Shown: piece by piece, positions 43,832-50,963 of the stretch
Layout of the letters: each line of letters starts with the position of its first letter
Numbering within the stretch: the first letter of the stretch is position 1
From: Methylacidiphilales bacterium
GTDB lineage: Bacteria; Verrucomicrobiota; Verrucomicrobiia; Methylacidiphilales; UBA1321
Reading direction: 5' to 3'
NCBI GenBank assembly: GCA_026225555.1
Contig: JAMFSY010000051.1
Location: 1-64,000, forward strand
Length of the DNA stretch: 64,000 bases
Notes under the pieces: model-generated
Databases searched by the model: none
Told to the model about the DNA's origin: nothing
Seen by the model: the letters and a program-made list of their open reading frames with translations, nothing else
Position numbers and translations under genes: made by a program

Positions 43832-43859
43832 TTTACATCGACCGCCGATCGGTTAATCT
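43832..43859 (+). promoter_or_regulatory. Putative iscU promoter with overlapping dyad
   Basis: TTTACA (43832-43837), 16 bases, TAATCT (43854-43859), with iscU ATG at 43880 and GGAG at 43867-43870 as ribosome site. Between the boxes the dyad accg-ccgat-cggt (43841-43853) would block RNA polymerase if bound. A distant copy of half of it, atcggcggt, is at 43759-43767. Operator function is inference. Confidence 0.4.
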
Positions 43860-43879
43860 AATCCTTGGAGAATTGCTTT

Positions 43880-44281
43880 ATGAAAGAGACCAAAGAATAC
43901 ACCCTTTACAACGACACCGTGATGGATCACTTCCTCAATCCCCGCAACATGGGCGATGTGCAGGAAGCAGACGGCGTCGGTGAAGTCGGCGCGGCAGCTT
44001 GCGGCGACATCATGAAAATTTCGCTCAAGATCCGTGACGGCAAGATCGAAGACGCCCGGTTCAAGACCTTCGGTTGCGGCAGCGCCATCGCTTCCTCCAG
44101 CATGGCCACCGAACTGATCAAGGGCCGCACCCTTGAAGAAGCCAAGAATTTTTCCAACCAGGAAGTGGTCGATGCGTTGGGCGGTCTGCCTCCCGTCAAG
44201 ATTCACTGTTCGGTTTTGGCGGAAGAAGCGCTCAAAGCGGCCATCGAAGATTACGAAGCCAAGCAATCCGCCTCCGCTTAA
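43880..44281 (+). CDS. iscU: IscU-type Fe-S cluster scaffold
   Basis: 133 residues from MKETKEYTLYNDTVMDHFLN, placed by GGAG nine bases upstream. All three ligand cysteines and the conserved Asp are present: AAACGDIMKISLKI, FKTFGCGSAIASSS and PPVKIHCSVLAEEALKAA. The LPPVK motif, which binds the HscA-type chaperone, is also kept although no hsc genes are adjacent. It builds [2Fe-2S]/[4Fe-4S] clusters from iron and sulfur and passes them on. A strong terminator follows, so it may be made in excess over the downstream genes. Confidence 0.97.
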   Translation: MKETKEYTLYNDTVMDHFLNPRNMGDVQEADGVGEVGAAACGDIMKISLKIRDGKIEDARFKTFGCGSAIASSSMATELIKGRTLEEAKNFSNQEVVDALGGLPPVKIHCSVLAEEALKAAIEDYEAKQSASA

Positions 44282-44293
44282 GTTGTACCGCGA

Positions 44294-44326
44294 AACGGAA
44301 ACCTCGCCGAGGTTTCCGTTTTCTTA
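44294..44326 (+). terminator. Rho-independent terminator between iscU and the nifS-like gene
   Basis: Perfect 13-base-pair stem, aacggaaacctcg (44294-44306) and cgaggtttccgtt (44308-44320), with a minimal loop, followed by ttttcttatttt. It lies 13 bases after the iscU stop, so it ends the iscU transcript or lets part of it read through. Confidence 0.85.
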
Positions 44327-44383
44327 TTTTATCAGGCCGACCGAGTCCGCTCGACCAAGCCGCGTCGGCCACTGAGAATTTCC

Positions 44384-45841
44384 ATGGATAAACGCTCCGT
44401 CTATCTCGATCATCAAACGACCACTCCCGTGCTGGAGGAGGCGTTGCAGGCCATGATCCCCTATTTCCGGGAAGCCTATGGCTCTCCCTCCAGCCTGCAT
44501 CGCTACGGCCTCCAGGTCCGCGAAGGGCTCAGCGAAGCGCGCAAGCAAATCGCCGCGATGATCAACGCCGAAAGCGAGGAAGACCTGATCTTCACCTCCG
44601 GCGGCACCGAGTCGGCCAATCTTGCGATCAAGGGTTTCGCCGACGCGAACATGCGGACCAAGGGCAACCACATTGTCGTCTCCGCCATCGAGCATCCTTC
44701 GGTGATGAACTCGGTCGAGTACCTGACCAAGCACGGCTTCGAAGTCACACAGGTTCCCGTCGATGACATCGGGCGGATCCATCCCGAGGACGTTCGCGCG
44801 GCCATCACGCCGAAGACCGCGCTCGTCGCCATCCATCTCGTTAATCACGACATTGGCACCATCCAGCCCGTCAAGGAGATCGCGAAGATCACCGCTGAGA
44901 AAGGCATCGCACTTTATGCGGATGCCCTCGCCGCCGCAGGCTGGATGCCGATCGATGTGCGCGACCTTGGCGTGCAACTGCTCAGCTTCAGCCCGCACCG
45001 CTTTTACGGCCCCAAGGGAATCGGCGTGCTTTACCGCAGCCGCAAGGCCCGCGTGACCAGCCATATTCACGGCGGCGTGCAGGAAGGCGGACGTCGCGCC
45101 GGAACGGAAAACGTTCCCGCGATCATCGGAGCCGGAGTCGCCGCCGAAGTCGCCGTGCGCGACATGGAAAAGAACGTCGCGCATGTCGCCATGCTGCAGA
45201 AGCGGCTTTACGACGGCCTCTGGAAGCACGTCGATTTCATCAAGCTCAATGGTCCCGTCCCCGGCCCTCTGCGCATTTGCAACACTCTCAATCTGAGCAC
45301 CGAATTCATTGAAGGCGAAGGCCAGCTTCTCCTGCTCGACCACCAGGGCATCGCCGTCGCCAGCGGCTCAAGCTGCGTCAGCAAATCGCTCAAGGTCTCC
45401 CACGTCCTCAGCGCGATCAAACTCGATCACGCGCTCGCCCAGGGCAACATCATCATGAGTCTCGGCAAGGACAACACCGTCGAGGATGTCGATTACGTCG
45501 TCGAAACTTTTTCGAAGATCGTTCACAAGCTGCGCAACATGTCTCCGATGTGGAAGGAATTCGAGGAAGGCGTGATCGACTCCGTTATCAATCCAACCGG
45601 CCGCGGCAAATCGTTCACTCAGCACGCCGCCGATATTTCCGGCAAACCTGCGCACGAGGCCGAAAAGGCAAGTCCACTTTCTGCGGAGAGGACCGAGGAA
45701 CTCGTCCGGGAAGCGATCTCCGAAGCGAAGGCGACCGGAGATTCTACTCCCGACGCCGTCTTGAAACGCGCCTCCATCAAGGCCGGTGGACGCGTCGACT
45801 CGCCGACCCTCGTCGAAGTGATCAAAAGACTTTTAGGATAA
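44384..45841 (+). CDS. NifS/IscS homologue lacking the PLP-binding lysine
   Basis: 485 residues. About residues 1-390 match group I cysteine desulfurases: SGGTESANLAIKG, VVSAIEHPSVMNSVEYL, LVNHDIGTIQ, IHGGVQEGGRRAGTENVP, and the sulfur-carrying Cys in ASGSSCVSKSLKVSHVL. The cofactor site is changed. SFSPHRFYGPKG has Arg where IscS has the Schiff-base Lys (SGHKIYGPKG), ADALAAAG has Ala in place of the PLP-contacting Gln (DATQ), and GNIIMSLG has Ile for the substrate-binding Arg (SIRFSLG). A 90-residue tail ends AGGRVDSPTLVEVIKRLLG. Its PLP chemistry is probably lost; a structural or sulfur-accepting role with IscU is inferred. Confidence 0.9.
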   Translation: MDKRSVYLDHQTTTPVLEEALQAMIPYFREAYGSPSSLHRYGLQVREGLSEARKQIAAMINAESEEDLIFTSGGTESANLAIKGFADANMRTKGNHIVVSAIEHPSVMNSVEYLTKHGFEVTQVPVDDIGRIHPEDVRAAITPKTALVAIHLVNHDIGTIQPVKEIAKITAEKGIALYADALAAAGWMPIDVRDLGVQLLSFSPHRFYGPKGIGVLYRSRKARVTSHIHGGVQEGGRRAGTENVPAIIGAGVAAEVAVRDMEKNVAHVAMLQKRLYDGLWKHVDFIKLNGPVPGPLRICNTLNLSTEFIEGEGQLLLLDHQGIAVASGSSCVSKSLKVSHVLSAIKLDHALAQGNIIMSLGKDNTVEDVDYVVETFSKIVHKLRNMSPMWKEFEEGVIDSVINPTGRGKSFTQHAADISGKPAHEAEKASPLSAERTEELVREAISEAKATGDSTPDAVLKRASIKAGGRVDSPTLVEVIKRLLG

Positions 45842-45866
45842 TTCCGGCTGGAATCGTCTCTCCCTC

Positions 45867-46934
45867 ATGCCCCCTCCCCTGACTTCCGAAGCCGTCCTCG
45901 ACCACTTGCGGGGCGTCAAATATCCCGGTTATTCACGGGACATCGTCTCTTTCGGCCTCATCAAGGATGTGCAGATCGATGGCACCCGCGTCCTCGTTCG
46001 CATCGCGCTGACCACCGCTGATGCCAACATCCCCAAGGCCATTCAGGAGAATGCGACCGCCGTGCTCGAATCGATTCCCGGCGTCAGCGAAGCCGAGGTG
46101 AACATCGATCTCAGCGCGCCGGTCAGCAAGGCGCTTCAGGCCGACGCCGGTGGCCTGCCGCAAACCAAAATCGAAGGCGTCAAACACGTCATCGCCGTCG
46201 CGAGTGGAAAAGGCGGCGTGGGGAAATCGACCGTGGCGGCCAATCTCGCCGTCGCGTTGCGCGGGGAAAAAAGCGACAAGAAAGTCGGCCTCTGCGACTG
46301 CGATATTTATGGCCCCAGCGTCGGCCTCATGTTCGGCACTCACGAACGTCCTTCCGCCACCGAGGAGGGCCGCATCCAGCCGATTCGCCGCTACGATCTC
46401 AATTTGATGAGCATGGGCTTTTTGCTCGACGACACCTCGCCCGCCATCCTGCGCGGCCCGATGGTCACGCGCTACACCCAGCAGTTTTTGCGCAACGTCG
46501 ACTGGGGCGAGCTCGATTACCTCATCCTCGATCTTCCGCCGGGCACCGGCGACATCCAGCTCACTATCGTGCAGACCGTCGCGCTATCCGGCGCCATCAT
46601 CGTTACCACGCCCCAGGAAGTCGCGTTGATCGATGCGCGCAAAGCCGCGACCATGTTTGAGAAAGTCAACGTTGCTATTATCGGCCTGGTTGAGAACATG
46701 AGTTACTTCGTCTGCCCCAATGATGGCAATCGCTACGCGATATTCGGTTCCGGTGGCGGCGAACGCGAAGCCGCGCGACTAGGGGTTTCCCTACTTGCCC
46801 AGATTCCGATTGAAATGCGCGTGCGCGAATCGGGCGATCAGGGGCAGCCAATTACGCTTTCCGAACCCGCGAGTCCGACGGCGAAACTCTTTCAGCAAGC
46901 TGCGCAAGCCATTCGCAATCAATTTCCTACCTAA
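45867..46934 (+). CDS. Mrp/ApbC/NBP35-type Fe-S carrier ATPase
   Basis: 355 residues. Residues 1-95 are the DUF59/MIP18-like domain (LDHLRGVKYPGYSRDIVSFG). The ParA-like ATPase has the deviant Walker A VASGKGGVGKSTVAANLA, DCDIYGPSVGLMFG and LDLPPGTGDIQLT. The C-terminal cysteine motif, usually CxxC that bridges a [4Fe-4S] cluster between two subunits, reads YFVCPNDGNRYAIFG here, with one Cys. It moves clusters from the scaffold to targets. It follows the NifS-like gene by 25 bases, so the two are one operon. Confidence 0.93.
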   Translation: MPPPLTSEAVLDHLRGVKYPGYSRDIVSFGLIKDVQIDGTRVLVRIALTTADANIPKAIQENATAVLESIPGVSEAEVNIDLSAPVSKALQADAGGLPQTKIEGVKHVIAVASGKGGVGKSTVAANLAVALRGEKSDKKVGLCDCDIYGPSVGLMFGTHERPSATEEGRIQPIRRYDLNLMSMGFLLDDTSPAILRGPMVTRYTQQFLRNVDWGELDYLILDLPPGTGDIQLTIVQTVALSGAIIVTTPQEVALIDARKAATMFEKVNVAIIGLVENMSYFVCPNDGNRYAIFGSGGGEREAARLGVSLLAQIPIEMRVRESGDQGQPITLSEPASPTAKLFQQAAQAIRNQFPT

Positions 46935-46986
46935 GATCCTAACGACCTCACCACCGCCGGGGCCACGTTTCCAACAATTTAACCAT

Positions 46987-47015
46987 TTGACAAAGCCTTC
47001 CCCGTTTCGTCTAGT
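46987..47015 (+). promoter_or_regulatory. Putative promoter, leaderless type
   Basis: Consensus TTGACA (46987-46992), 17 bases, TCTAGT (47010-47015), then six bases to the ATG at 47022. It gives the small downstream gene an independent promoter inside the Fe-S locus. Confidence 0.5.
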
Positions 47016-47021
47016 AACTGT

Positions 47022-47270
47022 ATGTCGGACTCTTCTCTGAAGGACCACGATAATTTGTTCCACAAGTCCGCGCTTTATCAGGAGTTTCTGGCCGAGCGCG
47101 AAGAGATCTTGCGGCACAAGTGGATCGAGAGCGAAAAGCTGGGTCACGACATCGGCTTCGAAAAAGCCCTGCTCGACTGGATCGTCAAGCATCGCGCGGG
47201 CTGGCGGGCCTTGCGGCAATCGAAGCCCTCCAATCCCGGTTACACCAACGGCCAGCACGCCAAGGTCTAA
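47022..47270 (+). CDS. Small conserved-looking protein in the Fe-S locus
   Basis: 82 residues, highly charged and helical: FHKSALYQEFLAEREEILRH and KWIESEKLGHDIGFEKALLD, ending WIVKHRAGWRALRQ. No signal peptide, TM or Cys. The pattern H-K-W-x-E-S-E-x-x-G-x-D-I-G-F-E-x-A recalls a short segment of DUF4032-type proteins, a weak resemblance I cannot test. Its promoter and its location between mrp and the A-type carrier gene suggest a role in metal or cluster assembly; this is inference. Confidence 0.6.
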   Translation: MSDSSLKDHDNLFHKSALYQEFLAEREEILRHKWIESEKLGHDIGFEKALLDWIVKHRAGWRALRQSKPSNPGYTNGQHAKV

Positions 47271-47374
47271 CCTTTGCAGCGACCTAAGCTTGTCCGGGAA
47301 CAGGATTAAGTGGACGAAAATATCGGAGGCTTCTGATTTTTGCCGTCCGCGCTCACTTACGTTTCGCCCCCCAA

Positions 47375-47403
47375 TTGACACCCATCCGATTGCCCCCTAA
47401 ATT
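47375..47403 (+). promoter_or_regulatory. Putative promoter of the A-type carrier gene, leaderless type
   Basis: TTGACA (47375-47380), 17 bases, TAAATT (47398-47403), then six bases to the ATG at 47410. This is the best promoter match in the window, with a full -35 consensus. Confidence 0.6.
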
Positions 47404-47409
47404 GTCTCC

Positions 47410-47748
47410 ATGACCGCTGTTGCCTCCCTCCCCTCTGTTAGCCTGACTGAAGATGCCGCCCGGCACATCGCCGAGATCATCGGTGACGCCCAGGATAAGG
47501 GTCTGCGTATCTACATCGAGACCGGCGGTTGTTCCGGCATGTCCTACGCCATGGAAATTTCCACCCGCAAAACCGGCGACGAAGAATTCGTCTGCCACGG
47601 CGTGAATCTGTTCGTCGAAGATCGCGGCCTGGTCTACCTGGCCGGCTCGGTCATCGATTACAAGGACGGCCTGACCGGGGCTGGTTTCCGGATCACCAAT
47701 CCCAATGCCAAACAGACTTGTGGCTGCGGGAAATCCTTTGAAGCCTGA
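47410..47748 (+). CDS. A-type Fe-S cluster carrier (IscA/ErpA/HesB family)
   Basis: 112 residues. VSLTEDAARHIAEIIGDAQD begins the fold; the three cluster cysteines are in IETGGCSGMSY and in KQTCGCGKSFEA (C-x-C), the pattern of functional A-type proteins. GAGFRITNPNAKQ is the conserved approach to the CGC motif. It accepts clusters from IscU and delivers them to apo-enzymes. It has its own leaderless promoter and overlaps the following membrane protein gene, so the membrane protein may be co-translated. Confidence 0.95.
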   Translation: MTAVASLPSVSLTEDAARHIAEIIGDAQDKGLRIYIETGGCSGMSYAMEISTRKTGDEEFVCHGVNLFVEDRGLVYLAGSVIDYKDGLTGAGFRITNPNAKQTCGCGKSFEA

Positions 47749-48529
47749 TCCGGCTCCGACCATCTCCGCGTGGCTCGAGGCCGTGCGCAAGGCACTTCGG
47801 GCCGCCCGTCAGAACCTGCCCGCCACGCTTGCGCTGGAAGCCGCCATGGCCGGCCTCGTCGCCATTTATTATGGCTGGCCCGCAGGCGCATCCTTCCTGA
47901 CCCGCTTTGCCGGGTGGGAGCGTGAGGGGGGGATTCTCGCCGCCGCCGTGGGAACGGCCCTGGCAGGCGGACTTCTTTCGGAGCTGGCCGTCATCTATTT
48001 CCAGAACGCGGGCCGGTGGACCGTCGGGAACGTTGAAAACGCGGCCTTCAAAATGGGGATGTTCTTCATCAGCGGCGCCGTCGTTTACGAATTCTATCGG
48101 CAGCAGGCGGTCTGGTTCGGCGACGACAACAACTGGTCCGTGCTGGTGCGGAAAGTCCTGGTCGATCAACTCGGCTACACGCCGATCTTCGCCGTTCCCT
48201 ACATGGCTCTCCTCACCCGCTGGCAGACGTTGCGCTATTCCCCGCTCCTTCTCTGGCAGGAACTCGATCGTTCCTTCATCGCCGAGCGAATGTTACCCGT
48301 GCTCGTCACCAACTGGATGCTGTGGGTGCCCGGCGTCACGCTGGTCTACGCCATGCCGCAGATTCTCCAGACGCCGCTCTTTATTTTCGCGACCGCGATC
48401 TGGGGAATCCTCCTGTCTTCCGTCGCCGGGCAACCGCAGTACCGCAGCACCGGCACCCTTCGGGACCTCGTCGTGCCCGCGCGAAAAATCGAGCCCGGCG
48501 TTCCGCCTTCGCTGCTTTCGTCCGAGTAA
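47705..48529 (+). CDS. Membrane protein of unknown function, coupled to iscA-like gene
   Basis: 274 residues with four or five transmembrane segments. The ATG at 47705 overlaps the A-type carrier gene by 44 bases; GTG at 47720 and TTG at 47738 are alternatives and would shorten the overlap. The segments VLVDQLGYTPIFAVPYMALL and MLPVLVTNWMLWVPGVTLVY recall Mpv17/PMP22-type proteins (DQxxxxP, then a helix with W and P), only loosely. Its coupling to an Fe-S carrier gene is notable. No function is assigned. Confidence 0.6.
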   Translation: MPNRLVAAGNPLKPDPAPTISAWLEAVRKALRAARQNLPATLALEAAMAGLVAIYYGWPAGASFLTRFAGWEREGGILAAAVGTALAGGLLSELAVIYFQNAGRWTVGNVENAAFKMGMFFISGAVVYEFYRQQAVWFGDDNNWSVLVRKVLVDQLGYTPIFAVPYMALLTRWQTLRYSPLLLWQELDRSFIAERMLPVLVTNWMLWVPGVTLVYAMPQILQTPLFIFATAIWGILLSSVAGQPQYRSTGTLRDLVVPARKIEPGVPPSLLSSE

Positions 48530-48573
48530 AGCGAAACCTAGATAAAAAACCCGGCGCAAGCTCCGAGCACTCC

Positions 48574-48673
48574 GTGGTAGCCGCCGCACGCCGTGCGGTG
48601 GAGGAGAGAAGGAAAGCCTACACGCTCCGCTCCTTCGAAAAGACACCACCGCACGGCGTGCGGCGGCTACCAC
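48574..48673. repeat. Dispersed repeat family B, copy 2
   Basis: Perfect 28-base inverted repeat, left arm 48574-48601 and right arm 48646-48673, with a 44-base spacer that starts aggagagaaggaaagcc. It matches the copy at 37876 almost base for base. It fills a third of the 302-base gap between the membrane protein and ispA genes; the rest of the gap shows no gene. It could be a REPIN-like or MITE-like element. Confidence 0.88.
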
Positions 48674-48831
48674 CAAGCCGAAGCGAGCTTAGGGGGAATT
48701 AGCCCCCAAGAGATTAACCGGATCGCCGGGCCATGCCGCGCGCGGGTTCGCCCAAGTTTCCGTGGCACGGAAAACCCGACCGCCTTCGAACAAGATTGCC
48801 AAAGCGCCGCCTCGTTCGCATAACTCGAAGG

Positions 48832-49713
48832 ATGGATTTCTCTCATTATTGGGCGGCGCGTCAGAAAAAAGTCGATGCCGCGCTCAACCGCTATCTTCCG
48901 CCCGCCACCACCAAGCCCAAAACGATCCATAAGGCGATGCGTTACAGTATCTTTGCCGGGGGGAAACGGTTGCGTCCGGTCATCTGTCTCGCCACTGCCG
49001 AAGTCTTGCGCGGGCCGGTCGATGAGGCCCTGCCTCTTGCCTGCGCGGTCGAGTGCATCCATACCTACTCGCTCATCCACGACGATCTGCCCTGCATGGA
49101 TAACGACGATTTCCGCCGCGGCAAGCCGACCTCGCATAAAGTTTTTGGGGAAGGCATGGCCGTCCTGGCGGGCGATGCGCTGCTCACCATTGCGTTTGAA
49201 ATGGCCGCCTCCTGCAAATCGTGGCCTCGTTATTCCCACGCCGATATCATCCGTGAAATCGCCGTCGCCGCCGGCAGCCAGGCGCTGATCGCCGGACAAG
49301 TCGCCGATGCCGAGGGTGAAGGCAAGAAGATCAGCCCCGCCGAGCTCCGCTACATCCATCTCAATAAGACGGCCGCGCTCATCACCACCTCCATCCGCCT
49401 CGGCGCGATGTCGGCCAATGCGACTCCGGCGCAGATGAAAAACCTGACCGAATTCGGCCAGAGTCTCGGTCTCGCGTTCCAGGTCATCGACGATATTCTC
49501 GACGTTACCCAAACGACCGAGAAGCTCGGCAAAAGCGCCGGCAAGGATCTCAAGGCACAGAAGGCCACCTATCCCGCCCTGCTCGGCCTCGAGAAAGCCA
49601 AGAAGGAAGCCGACAAGCTTACCGCCCGGGCTCTCGCCGCGCTCAAGCCGTTTGGCAAGAATGCCGAGCCGCTCAAGGCCATCGCGGATTATCTTCTCAG
49701 CCGCGAGAATTGA
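48832..49713 (+). CDS. ispA: Polyprenyl synthetase (farnesyl-diphosphate synthase type)
   Basis: 293 residues from MDFSHYWAARQKKVDAAL; an earlier ATG at 48733 gives a basic extension that is not part of the family. The conserved blocks are IFAGGKRLRPVICLATAEVL, the first Asp-rich motif HDDLPCMDNDDFRRGKPTSHK, and the second, FQVIDDILDVT. The residues before the first motif, YSLIHDDLPCMD with Tyr-Ser, suggest a short product such as farnesyl diphosphate. It supplies isoprenoid chains for undecaprenol and quinones. Confidence 0.94.
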   Translation: MDFSHYWAARQKKVDAALNRYLPPATTKPKTIHKAMRYSIFAGGKRLRPVICLATAEVLRGPVDEALPLACAVECIHTYSLIHDDLPCMDNDDFRRGKPTSHKVFGEGMAVLAGDALLTIAFEMAASCKSWPRYSHADIIREIAVAAGSQALIAGQVADAEGEGKKISPAELRYIHLNKTAALITTSIRLGAMSANATPAQMKNLTEFGQSLGLAFQVIDDILDVTQTTEKLGKSAGKDLKAQKATYPALLGLEKAKKEADKLTARALAALKPFGKNAEPLKAIADYLLSREN

Positions 49714-49748
49714 TTTTCAAGCGCGGCGCTTCGTACCCGCCGCGCTTT

Positions 49749-50963
49749 CTACCGCGCCTTGAACGCGGGCCCGGCAAAGGCCGCTTCGAGCAAGATCGCC
49801 TCTGCCGCGCGATGGCTGGCCCCTGGCCCGCCGAGGGTCGCGACCACTTGGGCCACACGCTGCTTCATGATCTCCCGCCGTTGGGGATTGCCCAGGAGAT
49901 CGAGCGCGACCTGCGCCACCGCCTCGGGTTGCAATTTGTCCTGCAAAAATTCGGGCACGATCTGTTCCTTCGCCATCACGTTGATGAGGCTCAGGTACTT
50001 CACCTTCACCACCCGCCGACCGATCGCATAAGTGAGTGGATGGACGCGGTAGACGACGACCTGCGGAATGCCCACCAGCGCACATTCCAACGAGGCGGTG
50101 CCGGAGGCGACCAGTGCCAACGAGCAACGGGAAAGATGCGAGATGGCGTAGCCGATATTGTATTCGAAATCGAAATTCGGCGGCGGATCTTTTTCCAGCA
50201 GCTCGAGCGAGAACTTCTGCATCTCCTCATTCGGCGAAAGCAGAATGAACTTCAGCCCCTTGCGCTGCCGCGCCATCAGTCGCGCCGTGGCCCAAAGCTC
50301 GGGAAGATGCGCGGCAATCTCCGTCCGACGGCTGCCCGGCAGAAGCGCAACCCAATCGGGATTGGGGTTGGCATCCTCAACTTTATGAATGCGGTCCAAT
50401 ACCGGATGACCGACCCAGCGCACATTGAATTTCGGTGCGCGCTCGGCGAACCATTCCCGCTCGAAAGGCAGAATGGTCAGGAGCAGGTCGATCGTTTTGC
50501 TCATGATGCGAACCCGGCCCGCGCGGGAGGCCCAGACCTGAGGGCTGACGTAATAAATGATGCGCGTGTCGGGCAGTTCCTTCCGGATCCTGGGCGAGAG
50601 GCGCAGATTAAAGCCGGAACTATCGATCAGGATGATGGCATCGGGCTGCTCGCGCTTGGCAAGGCTGACGACCTTCTCCATGAATTGCCGGAACTTGAAA
50701 AAATGCTTCAGCACCTCGACCAGCCCCAGCACCGCGTGGGCCGAGAGATCGAAAAGCTGTTCCTGGCCCGCGGCCGCCATGCGCGGGCCGCCCACGCCGA
50801 TGATGCGGAGATTCTTGCGCTGCTGCTTCAGGGCCTGGATCAACTCCGCCCCGTGGGCATCGCCGCTCGCCTCGCCCGCCACCATCATCAGGATCAGCGG
50901 TCTCTCGGCAACGATGGCTTCGGGCTCGCGCATAAGTGAGGTGGGTTCGAACGCGAGAGACAT
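49749..50963 (-). CDS. lpxB: Lipid-A-disaccharide synthase
   Basis: 404 residues. MMVAGEASGDAHGAELIQALK is the N-terminal signature, ELPDTRIIYYVSPQVWAS a conserved donor-site block, and SGTASLECALVGIPQVVVYR the C-terminal one. It joins UDP-2,3-diacylglucosamine to lipid X to make the lipid A disaccharide. The start codon overlaps the Gfo/Idh stop by one base (TGATG). It is the last gene of the lnt-GT2-lpxI-Gfo/Idh-lpxB run. The Met at 50933 is a possible shorter start. Confidence 0.95.
   Translation of the reverse strand: MSLAFEPTSLMREPEAIVAERPLILMMVAGEASGDAHGAELIQALKQQRKNLRIIGVGGPRMAAAGQEQLFDLSAHAVLGLVEVLKHFFKFRQFMEKVVSLAKREQPDAIILIDSSGFNLRLSPRIRKELPDTRIIYYVSPQVWASRAGRVRIMSKTIDLLLTILPFEREWFAERAPKFNVRWVGHPVLDRIHKVEDANPNPDWVALLPGSRRTEIAAHLPELWATARLMARQRKGLKFILLSPNEEMQKFSLELLEKDPPPNFDFEYNIGYAISHLSRCSLALVASGTASLECALVGIPQVVVYRVHPLTYAIGRRVVKVKYLSLINVMAKEQIVPEFLQDKLQPEAVAQVALDLLGNPQRREIMKQRVAQVVATLGGPGASHRAAEAILLEAAFAGPAFKAR

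Noticed and set aside
44990-45020. Arg at the PLP Lys of the NifS-like protein as a sequencing error
   Set aside because: CGC differs from both lysine codons at two or more positions, the frame is clean, and two other active-site residues are also changed.
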